Below are positions 23,345-31,818 of a stretch of 64,000 nt of DNA, piece by piece. The translations under genes and the position numbers were made by a program. Within the stretch, counting starts at the first letter, position 1. Every line of letters begins with the position of its first letter. A model generated the notes under the pieces. It searched no databases, was not told where the DNA came from, and saw only the letters and a program-made list of their open reading frames with translations. The DNA comes from Streptomyces klenkii. Its GTDB lineage: Bacteria; Actinomycetota; Actinomycetes; Streptomycetales; Streptomycetaceae. The stretch is taken from assembly GCF_003626645.1 (NCBI RefSeq), contig NZ_RBAM01000006.1, positions 372,001 through 436,000 on the forward strand. Direction: 5' to 3'.

Positions 23345-25138
23345 GTGGGCCGGCTGCTCCCGCTGATCGTCGTGGTGCCGCTGCTGGGCGCGGCGCTGCT
23401 GGTGGCGGGCGGCCGCCACGTGCCCCGCCCGGTGGCGGAGGCCGTCGCGGGCCTGGCCGCCGCGGCCTCCGCCGGGCTCGCCGCCCTCGCCCTCACCCGC
23501 CCGCCGGCCGTCGCCTGGCTCGGCGCCTGGCGGCCGCGGGACGGCCACAGCGTCGGCATCGTGCTGGTCGGCGACCGCGTCGGGCTGGGCCTCGCGGCGC
23601 TCACCTCGCTGCTCGTCGTCGCCGTGCTCGCCTACTCCTGGCACTACTTCGACGAGCCGCCGCACGGCCACGGCGGCGCCTTCCCCGCCCTGGTCCTGCT
23701 CTTCCAGGCGGGCATGTGCGGCTTCGCGCTGACCGGCGACCTCTTCGACGCGTTCGTGTTCTTCGAGCTGATGGGCGTCGTCGGCTACGCCCTGACCGGC
23801 TACCGCGTCGAGGAGGCCCGCCCCGTGCAGGGCGCGCTGGTCTTCGGCTTCGTCAACTCCCTCGGCGGCTACGCCGGCCTGCTCGGCATCGGCCTGCTGT
23901 ACGCGCGCACCGGCGAGCTCGGCATGGCGCAGGCGGGCCGGGAGCTGGACCGGGCGGCCGGCGCGGCCGGGCACGGCGGGGACGCCCTGGTCGTCGCCGC
24001 GTTCGTGCTGATCCTGACCGGGCTGCTGGTCAAGGCCGCGGCCGTGCCCTTCCACTTCTGGCTGCCCGACGCGCACGCGGTGGCGCCGACACCGGTGTGC
24101 ATGCTGCTGTCCGGCGTGATGGTGGAGATGGGCGGCTACGGCGCCGCACGCGTCTACACGACGGTCTTCGCCGGGCCGGGCGGCGTCCCGGCCGCCGGGG
24201 TCCGGCGCACGCTGCTGGTGCTGGGCGTGGCGAGCGCGCTCGCGGGCGCGCTGATGTGCTGGCAGCAGCGGCACGTCAAGCGGCTGCTGGCGTTCTCCAC
24301 GGTGGCGCACACCGGCCTGTTCCTCACGGGGATCGCCCTGCTGACGCCGCACGGCATCGCCGGCACGGCGCTGTACGTGCTCGGGCACGCCGGGGCGAAG
24401 GCCGCCCTCTTCGCGTGCACCGGCATCCTCCTCGACCGCCACGGCAGCGTCGACGAGTGCGAGCTGCACGGCAAGGGCCGCGACACCGCGGGCACGGGTC
24501 TGCTGTTCGCCGCGGGCGGGCTGGCGCTCGCCGGGCTGCCGCCGTTCGGCACGAGCCTGGGCAAGGCGCTCGTGGAGGAGCAGTCCCCGTGGCTGCCGGC
24601 CCTGTTCGTGCTCGTCTCGGCGGTGACGGGTGGTGCGGTGCTGCGGGTCGCCGCGCGTGTCTTCCTGGGCGCGGGGCAGGCGGGGTACGAGCACGGCGAG
24701 GGGCCGGAGACCGCGGGCGGGGAGGAGGAGCCCGAGACCGGCCGCCGCGTCCGCCGCCCGCCCGTCCCCATGGTGACGGTGGCGGCGCTGCTGCTGGCCG
24801 GGGCGCTCGCCGTGGGCACGGTGCCCGGGCTCACCGGCGCGGTCACCGCCGCGGCGGAGGCCTTCACCGACCACGCCGGCTACGCGGCGGCGGTCCTCGA
24901 CGGCCGCTCGGCCGCGCGTCCGGCAGGGGCGTACGCGTGGTGGACGTGGAGCGGCGCCGGCCTCGGCCTGCTGTCGGCCGCGCTCGCCGTCGCGCTCGCC
25001 GCCCTGGCCATGGGCCGCAGGTCGCGGGCCGTGCCGGGGACCGCGCCGCTGCGCCGCCTGCACTCCGGGCACGTCGGCGACTACGTGGCCTGGACGGTGG
25101 CCGGCATCGGGCTGGTGTCCCTGCTGGCCCTGTGGTGA
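23345..25138 (+). CDS. mrpD: MrpD/NuoN-like proton antiporter subunit
   Basis: A 597-residue polytopic protein with the proton-conducting membrane transporter domain (about 105-400). Motifs include FFELMGVVGYALTGYRVE, VKAAAVPFHFWLPDAHAVAPTPVCMLLSG and LGHAGAKAALFACTGILL, which carry the lysines, glutamate and histidines of the NuoL/M/N proton path. It is longer than usual MrpD because of a hydrophilic insert (PETAGGEEEPETGRRVRR) and two more C-terminal helices. It is the only large antiporter-like subunit here; no NuoL-like MrpA was found. The last gene of the operon. Confidence 0.87.
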   Translation: MGRLLPLIVVVPLLGAALLVAGGRHVPRPVAEAVAGLAAAASAGLAALALTRPPAVAWLGAWRPRDGHSVGIVLVGDRVGLGLAALTSLLVVAVLAYSWHYFDEPPHGHGGAFPALVLLFQAGMCGFALTGDLFDAFVFFELMGVVGYALTGYRVEEARPVQGALVFGFVNSLGGYAGLLGIGLLYARTGELGMAQAGRELDRAAGAAGHGGDALVVAAFVLILTGLLVKAAAVPFHFWLPDAHAVAPTPVCMLLSGVMVEMGGYGAARVYTTVFAGPGGVPAAGVRRTLLVLGVASALAGALMCWQQRHVKRLLAFSTVAHTGLFLTGIALLTPHGIAGTALYVLGHAGAKAALFACTGILLDRHGSVDECELHGKGRDTAGTGLLFAAGGLALAGLPPFGTSLGKALVEEQSPWLPALFVLVSAVTGGAVLRVAARVFLGAGQAGYEHGEGPETAGGEEEPETGRRVRRPPVPMVTVAALLLAGALAVGTVPGLTGAVTAAAEAFTDHAGYAAAVLDGRSAARPAGAYAWWTWSGAGLGLLSAALAVALAALAMGRRSRAVPGTAPLRRLHSGHVGDYVAWTVAGIGLVSLLALW

Positions 25139-25274
25139 CCGGGTGGCCTCGTGGTGGTCGGGTGGCCTTGTGGCCGGGCGCCGGGCCCGCCGGGCCGCCC
25201 GCCCCGAACGGTTGCGGGCCCCCGCCGCCGCGGGCAGGGTGAAAACGCAAGCAATCACCATAAGGATGGACATC

Positions 25275-25598
25275 ATGCCTCGTGGTTCCAGTCCCAAGCG
25301 TGAACGGCAGTACGAGCACATCAAGGAGAGCGCCGAAGAGCGCGGCGAGAGCACCAGGCGCGCGAAGGAGATCGCCGCGCGCACCGTCAACAAGGAGCGC
25401 GCCCGGTCCGGCGAGTCGAAGACGGCGAGCAAGTCCTCGCTCCAGGACATGTCCTCTTCCCGGCGGGGCGGGCAGCGCTCCCACAGCGGCTCCGGGGGCC
25501 CGACCTACGACCAGCTGTACGCCGAGGCCCAGCGCCGGAACCTGCACGGCCGGTCGCACATGAACAAGGCCGAGCTCAAGCGGAAGCTCGGGCACTGA
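25275..25598 (+). CDS. Small basic protein with Rho-N/SAP-like C-terminus ('plasmid stabilization' type)
   Basis: A 107-residue, highly charged soluble protein. The first half is rich in Arg/Lys/Glu (KRERQYEHIKESAEERGE). The last 35 residues (TYDQLYAEAQRRNLHGRSHM then NKAELKRKL) match the Rho N-terminal/SAP-like helical motif that binds nucleic acid. Proteins of this type in actinomycetes are usually labelled plasmid stabilization proteins without experimental basis. AAGGA precedes the ATG by eight bases; another in-frame ATG lies three codons upstream. A nucleic-acid-associated role is inferred. Confidence 0.78.
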   Translation: MPRGSSPKRERQYEHIKESAEERGESTRRAKEIAARTVNKERARSGESKTASKSSLQDMSSSRRGGQRSHSGSGGPTYDQLYAEAQRRNLHGRSHMNKAELKRKLGH

Positions 25599-25622
25599 CC
25601 CCGGCCGCGGCCGCGACCCGCG

Positions 25623-27179
25623 CTACTGCGTCTTGTACAGCGGCCCGGAGTCCGGGGAGCCGCCCGGCACCTGGATGATCGGCACCGGCTTGTTGTGCGG
25701 CCAGCCGTCGGAGGCGTCGTCGAAGCTGAGGTCCCCGCTGGCCGCGGGGACCACGGCCGCGTCGTGGAGGTTGGTGAGCTGGTTGAAGACGTCCTGGACG
25801 CCCGGCGTCTCCCGGCCGGTCTGCCCGGTGACCATGCGCAGCGCCCACACGGCGGTGAGCACGGCGTCGTGGTGCATGACGGCGTAGCCGTCGGCGAGCT
25901 CCTTGTCGGGGAACTTGAGGTCGCGGAAGCTCTGGAGGAAGGGCTTGAAGCCGCCCGGCGCCCCGTTCCCCCTGATCCACTGCTCGGTGTCGGTCGCCGA
26001 CGCCTCCAGGATGGTGATCCTGCTGTCCTTGAGCAGCCCCATCACGTCGTTGGCCTGCTGCACGGCGCCCTGCGAGCCCGCGAGGATGGTGATGGGCTTG
26101 TCGTGCCCGCACTGGCTGCGCGAGGACAGCGAGCGCACGAGGTCGGAGAGGTCGCGGCCGCGGCCCGCGTAGAAGACGAGCTCGGACTTGGTCAGGCAGA
26201 TGTTGTTGAAGGCGTTGAAGAACAGGCTGGGCATGCCCTCGGTGCGCGGGCCGGTGGTGCCCACGAAGGAGACGCGGCGCTTGTCGATGTAGTCGGGGAA
26301 GACCTCGTCGTAGGCCTGGCGCATGGTCCGGACGTAGTTGTCGTCCCGGCTGTCGAAGACGAGGTAGCCGCGGCGCTGTTCGGCGGGCAGCCGGTCCAGT
26401 CTGCGGCGCAGGGCCTTGGCGTAGTCGGTGTTGGACGGCGAGACCTTGAACAGGCGCTCGGAGTTGACGTTGGTGGCGGTCAGGACGGCGCCTATCGCGG
26501 GGATCTTGCGCTTGGCGAGCTCGTCGGCGGCCTGCTGGGTCTCGGGCACGCTGACGCCCATGCCGGCGACGGCGACGAGCGGGTGGTCGCCGGCGGTCAT
26601 GCCGGCCAGCTGCTCGACGACGGGCCTCCAGTGGGCCTGGTTCCTGCCCTCGCTGGCGAGGACCAGCTGGATCTGGGGCGTCCGCCCGTGGATCCCGGTG
26701 GCGTTCACGGCGGAGAGCCCGGGGCAGGCGTTGGCGCGGCACTGCGCGGTGTAGGCCCCTTCGAGGCTGCTCATGATCTCCTCGATGGGCAGCACGCTGC
26801 TGTCGCTCGCGGTCATCGGGGTGAGCAGGGCGACCTTGACGTAGGGGACGGGGGTGCGGCCGGCGGCGGGCCGCTCCCACTGGTCGCGCACCCGCCGGTT
26901 CTCGGCGGCGATCTTCTCGGTGACGTCCTTCAGCCGGGGGTCGAAGGCGTACGCGGTCTCGTTCATGACGCCGGTGCACTCGCGGTCGCCCCCGGAGCCG
27001 GCCAGGACGAGGCCCGGCACGTCGTCGGCGCACCGGTCCTCGCCGTCATCGTTCCCGCCCAGCAGCCAGAAGCCGCCTCCGGCGAGGAGGGCCAGGACGA
27101 GGACGAGGACGGCGATCCCCTGCCGGCCCTTCCACCAGGGCGGCAGCTCGTCGAGGGGGCCGGGACGGTTCACGGGCAT
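25623..27179 (-). CDS. Membrane-anchored type 1 periplasmic-binding (Leu/Ile/Val-binding-like) protein
   Basis: A 518-residue protein. A short cytosolic N-terminus (PGPLDELPPWWKGRQG) is followed by a single membrane helix (about 21-41) and an extracellular type 1 periplasmic-binding fold (about 110-500), seen in PYVKVALLTPMTASDSS, AVAGMGVSVPETQQAADELA and KIPAIGAVLTATNVNSERLFKVSPSN. It has no lipobox and no permease or transport ATPase next to it, so it is unlikely to feed an ABC importer. It is translated 43 bases after a large P-loop protein (27223-29265), with AAGGAG before its ATG, and the two probably form one unit. A sensor role is inferred; the ligand is unknown. Confidence 0.82.
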   Translation of the reverse strand: MPVNRPGPLDELPPWWKGRQGIAVLVLVLALLAGGGFWLLGGNDDGEDRCADDVPGLVLAGSGGDRECTGVMNETAYAFDPRLKDVTEKIAAENRRVRDQWERPAAGRTPVPYVKVALLTPMTASDSSVLPIEEIMSSLEGAYTAQCRANACPGLSAVNATGIHGRTPQIQLVLASEGRNQAHWRPVVEQLAGMTAGDHPLVAVAGMGVSVPETQQAADELAKRKIPAIGAVLTATNVNSERLFKVSPSNTDYAKALRRRLDRLPAEQRRGYLVFDSRDDNYVRTMRQAYDEVFPDYIDKRRVSFVGTTGPRTEGMPSLFFNAFNNICLTKSELVFYAGRGRDLSDLVRSLSSRSQCGHDKPITILAGSQGAVQQANDVMGLLKDSRITILEASATDTEQWIRGNGAPGGFKPFLQSFRDLKFPDKELADGYAVMHHDAVLTAVWALRMVTGQTGRETPGVQDVFNQLTNLHDAAVVPAASGDLSFDDASDGWPHNKPVPIIQVPGGSPDSGPLYKTQ

Positions 27180-27222
27180 GTGCGGGCTCCTTGCCGGACG
27201 GCGGGCGCGCGCTGCGGCGCGG

Positions 27223-29265
27223 TCAGACGTACTTGGCGGCCTCGTGCCTGAGCCCCACCCTGCGCGGGTCGGAGTGCATGGCCAGGCTCTGGAACATCGA
27301 GCTGATCGTGTCGTTGAGTTCGGGCCGGGCGGCGGGCATGCGGTTGCGCGGGTCGCCCGCCAGCCACAGGGCGGTGACCAGCATGGTCAGGGCCCGGCGG
27401 TCGGGTGCGGCGAACGAGATCGGGGCCAGCTCCTCCGCGAGCCGGTCCACGCGCAGGGTGGCCGTCTGCTCGGGCAGGACCGGGGCGCGCAGGGGCGCGG
27501 CGGTGACGGCGTAGAGCTCGTACAGCCAGGCGTCGGTGCCGGGCAGGTCCGTCAGGCTGCGGGCGAGGTGGCCGACGACGTCGTCGAGCCGGCCGCGGGC
27601 GAGTGCGTGGTAGAGCACGTCGAGGGGGTGGCCGTGGCGCGCGTGCCAGTCCTGGAGCAGCTCGTGGACCTCGTCCCAGCGGGCACTGCTGCGGGCCAGC
27701 TCCTCCAGGAGCAGCAGGCGCAGCCACGGGTGCAGGACGGGGTGCGTGGACAGCGGGCGCGGATGGGCGTCCCGGAGGTATCCGGAGCCGCGGCCGCCGC
27801 GCGCGCCGGCGTCCTGGGGGACGGCGGGGGTGAGCCACAGCCGGTTGCCCGTCTCGCGGGCCAGGCTGTTGCGGGTGCGCAGGGAGAAGGCGTCCAGCAG
27901 GTCGGTGTCGCAGGCCGTGTCGAACTCCCGGGCGGCGGAGCAGGCGGCGAGGGCGGCGCGCTGCTCCTCCGTCAGGTCTTCCAGGAGGCCTTGCAGGACG
28001 GCCCGGCCGAGCGGCTCGGGCTCGGCCGGGGGCTCGGGCCCGGTGACGGGTTCGGCATCGTCGCCGGCGGGCGGCGCGGGCAGGGAGAGGATGCCGCGCA
28101 GCAGTTCCTCGCCACCGCCGCGGCCGGGGATGTGCGCCGCGGCCTCCAGCAGGCGGTGGGCGCTCCAGGCGTGGCCGCGGGTGAGGCGGTGCACCAGCGG
28201 GGGCACCTCGGGGAGCCGGTCGGCGAGGCCGGCGCCGAGCTGGGAGACCTCGCCCGCCGTCAGGTCGCGCAGCTGGACGCAGTACCACCGCCAGGAGGAG
28301 TCGGGCGGCGGGTCGGGCACGGAGCGCTCCCAGTCGGCGTACGAGGCCTGCTCGGGCGTGCGGACGCGCACGCCGGCCGGGCCGGGGGCGAAGGGGCCGG
28401 GGACCTTGCCGGCGTCGGAGGCGGTGGCGACGGCGAGCAGCGGGTCGGGGGCGCCGCTCGCCTCGCGCAGCTGCACGAGCAGGTCCAGGAAGCCGCGGCC
28501 GCCCGGGGCGTCGATGTTGTCGAGGAGGACCACGCAGTTGCGGTCGCGGCGGCGGCGCGCGAACTCGCCGCGCAGGTCGGCGAGGAAGGCCTCGCACAGC
28601 CGCCGGTCGACGGCGGCCCGGTCGGCGTCGGTGGGGCTCTTGCTGAGCTGGTTGAGGGCGACGAGCTCGTGCAGCGGCGTGTGCGGGCCCGCGTACCAGG
28701 AGAAGCCGGTGCGCCGGGCGATGCCGAGCGGCATCCGGGGCGGGCGGCGGATCAGCCCGGCCAGCAGGCCGATGCCGGGGATCTGCAAGAGGTTGAGGTC
28801 CTGGAGGAGGTCCGCGACCTCGGCGGCCCGGTCGGCGGCCACGGTGTGCTCGTGGGCGTCGTACAGGGCGTGGCGCAGCTGGTTGCCGGCGCGGCGGGAG
28901 TCGTGGGCGTCGAGCGAGAGGCCGGGGTCGACGACGAGCAGGCCCAGCGTGAGGCGGGGGAAGAGCACGGCGGGTTGGCGGGCGAAGCGGTGGGAGAGCC
29001 CGTAGGCGAGCCGGCCCGCGACCTCGTGCGGGCGGCGCGGCCCCGCGGACGCGAAGTCGTAGAGCGCGTGGGGGCGGTGCGAGCCGAGGAAGCCGAGCCA
29101 TTCGAGCACCGTGGTGCGCCCGCTGCCGCGGGTCCCGACGAGGACCACCACGGGCAGCCCGCGGGCGCCCGCCGCCGCGCGCTCGTCCTGGACCCGTGTG
29201 CGGCACTCCTGGAACAGCGCTTCCACGCCCTCGGTACCCAAGGGCTGTCTCGCAGGCTCCGGCAC
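27223..29265 (-). CDS. STAND-like P-loop ATPase paired with the binding protein
   Basis: A 680-residue soluble protein. Residues 38-56 hold a P-loop-like strand VVVLVGTRGSGRTTVLEW whose Walker A lysine is replaced by Arg50. A Walker B-like strand NCVVLLDNIDA lies near residue 245, and helical C-terminal regions follow. It has no DNA-binding domain and no membrane segment. The GTG start has a weak SD. Its stop lies 43 bases before the membrane-anchored binding protein. The layout suggests that the extracellular fold senses something and the ATPase responds inside the cell, but no known pathway is recognised. Confidence 0.7.
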   Translation of the reverse strand: MPEPARQPLGTEGVEALFQECRTRVQDERAAAGARGLPVVVLVGTRGSGRTTVLEWLGFLGSHRPHALYDFASAGPRRPHEVAGRLAYGLSHRFARQPAVLFPRLTLGLLVVDPGLSLDAHDSRRAGNQLRHALYDAHEHTVAADRAAEVADLLQDLNLLQIPGIGLLAGLIRRPPRMPLGIARRTGFSWYAGPHTPLHELVALNQLSKSPTDADRAAVDRRLCEAFLADLRGEFARRRRDRNCVVLLDNIDAPGGRGFLDLLVQLREASGAPDPLLAVATASDAGKVPGPFAPGPAGVRVRTPEQASYADWERSVPDPPPDSSWRWYCVQLRDLTAGEVSQLGAGLADRLPEVPPLVHRLTRGHAWSAHRLLEAAAHIPGRGGGEELLRGILSLPAPPAGDDAEPVTGPEPPAEPEPLGRAVLQGLLEDLTEEQRAALAACSAAREFDTACDTDLLDAFSLRTRNSLARETGNRLWLTPAVPQDAGARGGRGSGYLRDAHPRPLSTHPVLHPWLRLLLLEELARSSARWDEVHELLQDWHARHGHPLDVLYHALARGRLDDVVGHLARSLTDLPGTDAWLYELYAVTAAPLRAPVLPEQTATLRVDRLAEELAPISFAAPDRRALTMLVTALWLAGDPRNRMPAARPELNDTISSMFQSLAMHSDPRRVGLRHEAAKYV

Positions 29266-29384
29266 GTCACTCCGCCCCCCCTCGGGCCGGCGCGTGTCAC
29301 CGCCGGCCGGTCAGGAAATGCTGCCACGCGGGTGCCGTTCGCGGGAGGCGTCGGGCGGCAACTGACAGGCGGGCATGCGGAAGC

Positions 29385-29407
29385 GGCGCCCCCGGGGAGG
29401 GGGCGCC
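29385..29407 (-). terminator. Terminator after the amino-acid permease
   Basis: A 9-bp perfect stem GGCGCCCCC / GGGGGCGCC with a five-base loop lies eight bases past the permease stop codon on the minus strand. Confidence 0.65.
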
Positions 29408-29415
29408 GGACCGGG

Positions 29416-30858
29416 TCAGCCGCGCGTGGCGGCCTTCGCCGGGTCGTCCGCGGGAGCCTCTGCCAGGGGCGTGCGGGCCGCGCGCCGGCGCGCGAAGGGG
29501 TATCCGGCACCCAGCAGGGCGAACCAGACGGCGACCACGTAGAGGGCTACGCGGGTCTCGGACTCCCAGGCGATCAGCACGGTCACGAAGGCGAAGCCCG
29601 CGAGCGCGATCCAGTTCGTGTACGGGGCTCCCGGCATCCGGTACGTGGACTTCCGCGCCAGGCCCGCGGCCACGGCCCGGCGGTACCTGAGGTGCGTGAC
29701 GAGGATGATGCTCCACACCGTGATCGCGCCGCCGGTCGAGACCGCCGTGATGTAGGCGAACGCGTGCTCCGGGTCGATGGCGTTGATCAGCACGCCGAGG
29801 GCCATGACCACGGCCGAGACGACGACGGCCGTGGCGGGCACGCCCCGCTTGCTGAGCCGGCCGAGCGCCTCGGGGCCGTGGCCGTTCAGCCCGGCGGTGC
29901 GCAGCATGCGGGCCGTGGCGTACAGGCCGCCGGCGTTGCACGAGGACAGCGCCGAGGTGAGGACGACGAAGTTGACGATGCCGGCCGCGGCGGGGATGCC
30001 GATCTTGGTGAAGGCGGCGACGAACGGGCTCGTGCCGGGGTGGAACTCCTGCCAGCTCACGACGGACAGGATGACGAAGAGGGCGCCGAGGTAGAACAGG
30101 CCGAAGCGCAGCGGCAGGCTGTTGATGGCCCGCGGGATGTTCTTCTCCGGGTCCTTCGTCTCGCCCGCGGTGACGCCGACGAGCTCCACGCCGAGGTAGG
30201 CGAAGAGCACGATCTGCAAGGTCATCAGGGAGTTCCACACGCCGTGCGGGGCGACGCCGCCGTCGGCCCACAGATGGCTGACGGACGCGGTGTCGCCGGC
30301 GTCGCCGAAGCCGATGATGAGGACGCCCAGGCCGATGAGGATCATGCCGACGATGGCCGTGACCTTGATGATCGCGAACCAGAACTCCAGCTCGCCGAAG
30401 ATCTTCACCGAGATCAGGTTGGCGCAGGCGAGCACGACGAGGGAGATCAGCGCGGTCTTCCACTGGTCGAAGCCGGGGTACCAGTAGTTGACGTACTGTC
30501 CGGCGGCGGTGATCTCGGCCATGCCGGTGGTCACCCACATGATCCAGTACGTCCAGGCGGTCGCGTACCCCCAGAACGGGCCGAGGAACCGGTGCGCGTA
30601 GTCGGCGAAGCTGCCCGAGGTCGGGTGGTGGGTGAGCAGCTCGCCCAGGGCCCGCATGACGAGGAAGAGCACGGCGCCGGCGGCGGCGTACCAGATGATG
30701 AGGCTGGGGCCGGCCTGGGATATGGCGGTGCCGGCGCCGAGGAAGAGGCCGGTGCCGATGGTGCCGCCGATGGCGATCATCTGCATCTGCCGGGAGCCCA
30801 GGCTCCGTTTGTACCCCTCGGTGCCGGTGCCCGGGTCCCCCGTGGTTGGCGAGCTCAC
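29416..30858 (-). CDS. Amino-acid permease (APC superfamily, AAT type)
   Basis: A 480-residue transporter with twelve predicted helices. The family signature is near the N-terminus: QMQMIAIGGTIGTGLFLGAG (residues 24-43), with SGSFADYAHRFLGP (about 82-95) and GVELVGVTAGETKDPEKNIP (about 233-252) as further AAT motifs. Proteins of this type import one or a few amino acids with protons (AroP, GabP, ProY, CycA relatives). The substrate cannot be chosen from sequence. GTG start with GAGAGGAA about ten bases upstream. It stands alone, with a terminator behind it. Confidence 0.88.
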   Translation of the reverse strand: MSSPTTGDPGTGTEGYKRSLGSRQMQMIAIGGTIGTGLFLGAGTAISQAGPSLIIWYAAAGAVLFLVMRALGELLTHHPTSGSFADYAHRFLGPFWGYATAWTYWIMWVTTGMAEITAAGQYVNYWYPGFDQWKTALISLVVLACANLISVKIFGELEFWFAIIKVTAIVGMILIGLGVLIIGFGDAGDTASVSHLWADGGVAPHGVWNSLMTLQIVLFAYLGVELVGVTAGETKDPEKNIPRAINSLPLRFGLFYLGALFVILSVVSWQEFHPGTSPFVAAFTKIGIPAAAGIVNFVVLTSALSSCNAGGLYATARMLRTAGLNGHGPEALGRLSKRGVPATAVVVSAVVMALGVLINAIDPEHAFAYITAVSTGGAITVWSIILVTHLRYRRAVAAGLARKSTYRMPGAPYTNWIALAGFAFVTVLIAWESETRVALYVVAVWFALLGAGYPFARRRAARTPLAEAPADDPAKAATRG

Positions 30859-31026
30859 TGTGGTGGGTTCCTCTCTCTTGCCGTTCCTGCGCTACCCGTA
30901 CAAGATCCCCCAGGAGAGCCCCCGTGACCAGAAGATTGCGGCCACGGACCGGCGCGTGTCCCCGGGGAACGAGCGCGCTGCCGCGGTGCCGGGCCTGCCC
31001 GGGGCGGCCCGGGGCAGAATGGGCGG

Positions 31027-31818
31027 GTGGAGCGGATCCTTCATTTCCGGCGGGAAGTCCGGGCGTTCGAGGCCGCGGCGCGCCGGGCCGGCCGCGCGGC
31101 GCCGCTCGTTCCCTCCTGCCCCGGATGGTCCGTGTCCGACCTGGTCGTGCACCTGGGCAGCGTGCACCGGGGCGTCGCCCACATCATCGGGCACCGGCTC
31201 GCCGGCCCGCCGGACCCCTCCGCGGACCCCTCCTTCGCCGGTCTCCCCGCGGACACGCGGGACTGGCCGCGGCCGGAGTACGCGCCCAACCGCGGCCCGC
31301 TGCCGGGCAGTCTGGCCGACTGGTTCGCGGAGGGGGCCGCCGCCCTGGAGGCGCTGTTCCGCGCCCGCGGCCCGGACGAGCCCGCGTGGACGTGGTCGCG
31401 CGAGCAGACCACCGGGTTCTGGCTGCGCGTGCAGACCATCGAGGCGGCCGTGCACCGCTGGGACGCGGAGAACGCCCTCGGCACGCCCGGCCCGGTCGAC
31501 GCCGCCCTCGCGGCGGACGCCGTGGGCCACTCCTTCGAGGTGATGGCCCCGTGGAGCCGCGCCCGCAGCGCCGCCCCGCCCGGAGCGGGCGAGCGCTACC
31601 GCTTCCGGCGGACCGACGGCGATGACGTGTGGACGGTGTGCCTGGACGGCGACACCGTGCGGACCACCCCGGACGGGGCCCCGTGCGACGCCGAAGCCTC
31701 CGGCACCGCCTCGGACCTCATGCTGTTCCTCTGGGGCAGGCTCCCCGCGGACCGCCTCACGGTGACGGGCGACCGCGCGGCCCTGGACCGCTACACCACG
31801 CTGGTTCCCCCCGTCTGA
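31027..31818 (+). CDS. DinB-like/mycothiol-dependent maleylpyruvate isomerase-family protein
   Basis: A 263-residue protein of the actinobacterial TIGR03083 family. The N-terminal DinB-type helical bundle contains VPSCPGWSVSDLVVHLGSVH (residues 29-48) and the metal-type histidine in TIEAAVHRWDAENA. The C-terminal MDMPI_C-type domain ends with ASDLMLFLWGRLPADRLTVTGD. Members may use mycothiol or act as uncharacterised metal enzymes. A GTG start with little SD follows a gap from the permease. Its last 62 bases overlap the end of the convergent nitric oxide synthase gene. Confidence 0.8.
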   Translation: MERILHFRREVRAFEAAARRAGRAAPLVPSCPGWSVSDLVVHLGSVHRGVAHIIGHRLAGPPDPSADPSFAGLPADTRDWPRPEYAPNRGPLPGSLADWFAEGAAALEALFRARGPDEPAWTWSREQTTGFWLRVQTIEAAVHRWDAENALGTPGPVDAALAADAVGHSFEVMAPWSRARSAAPPGAGERYRFRRTDGDDVWTVCLDGDTVRTTPDGAPCDAEASGTASDLMLFLWGRLPADRLTVTGDRAALDRYTTLVPPV

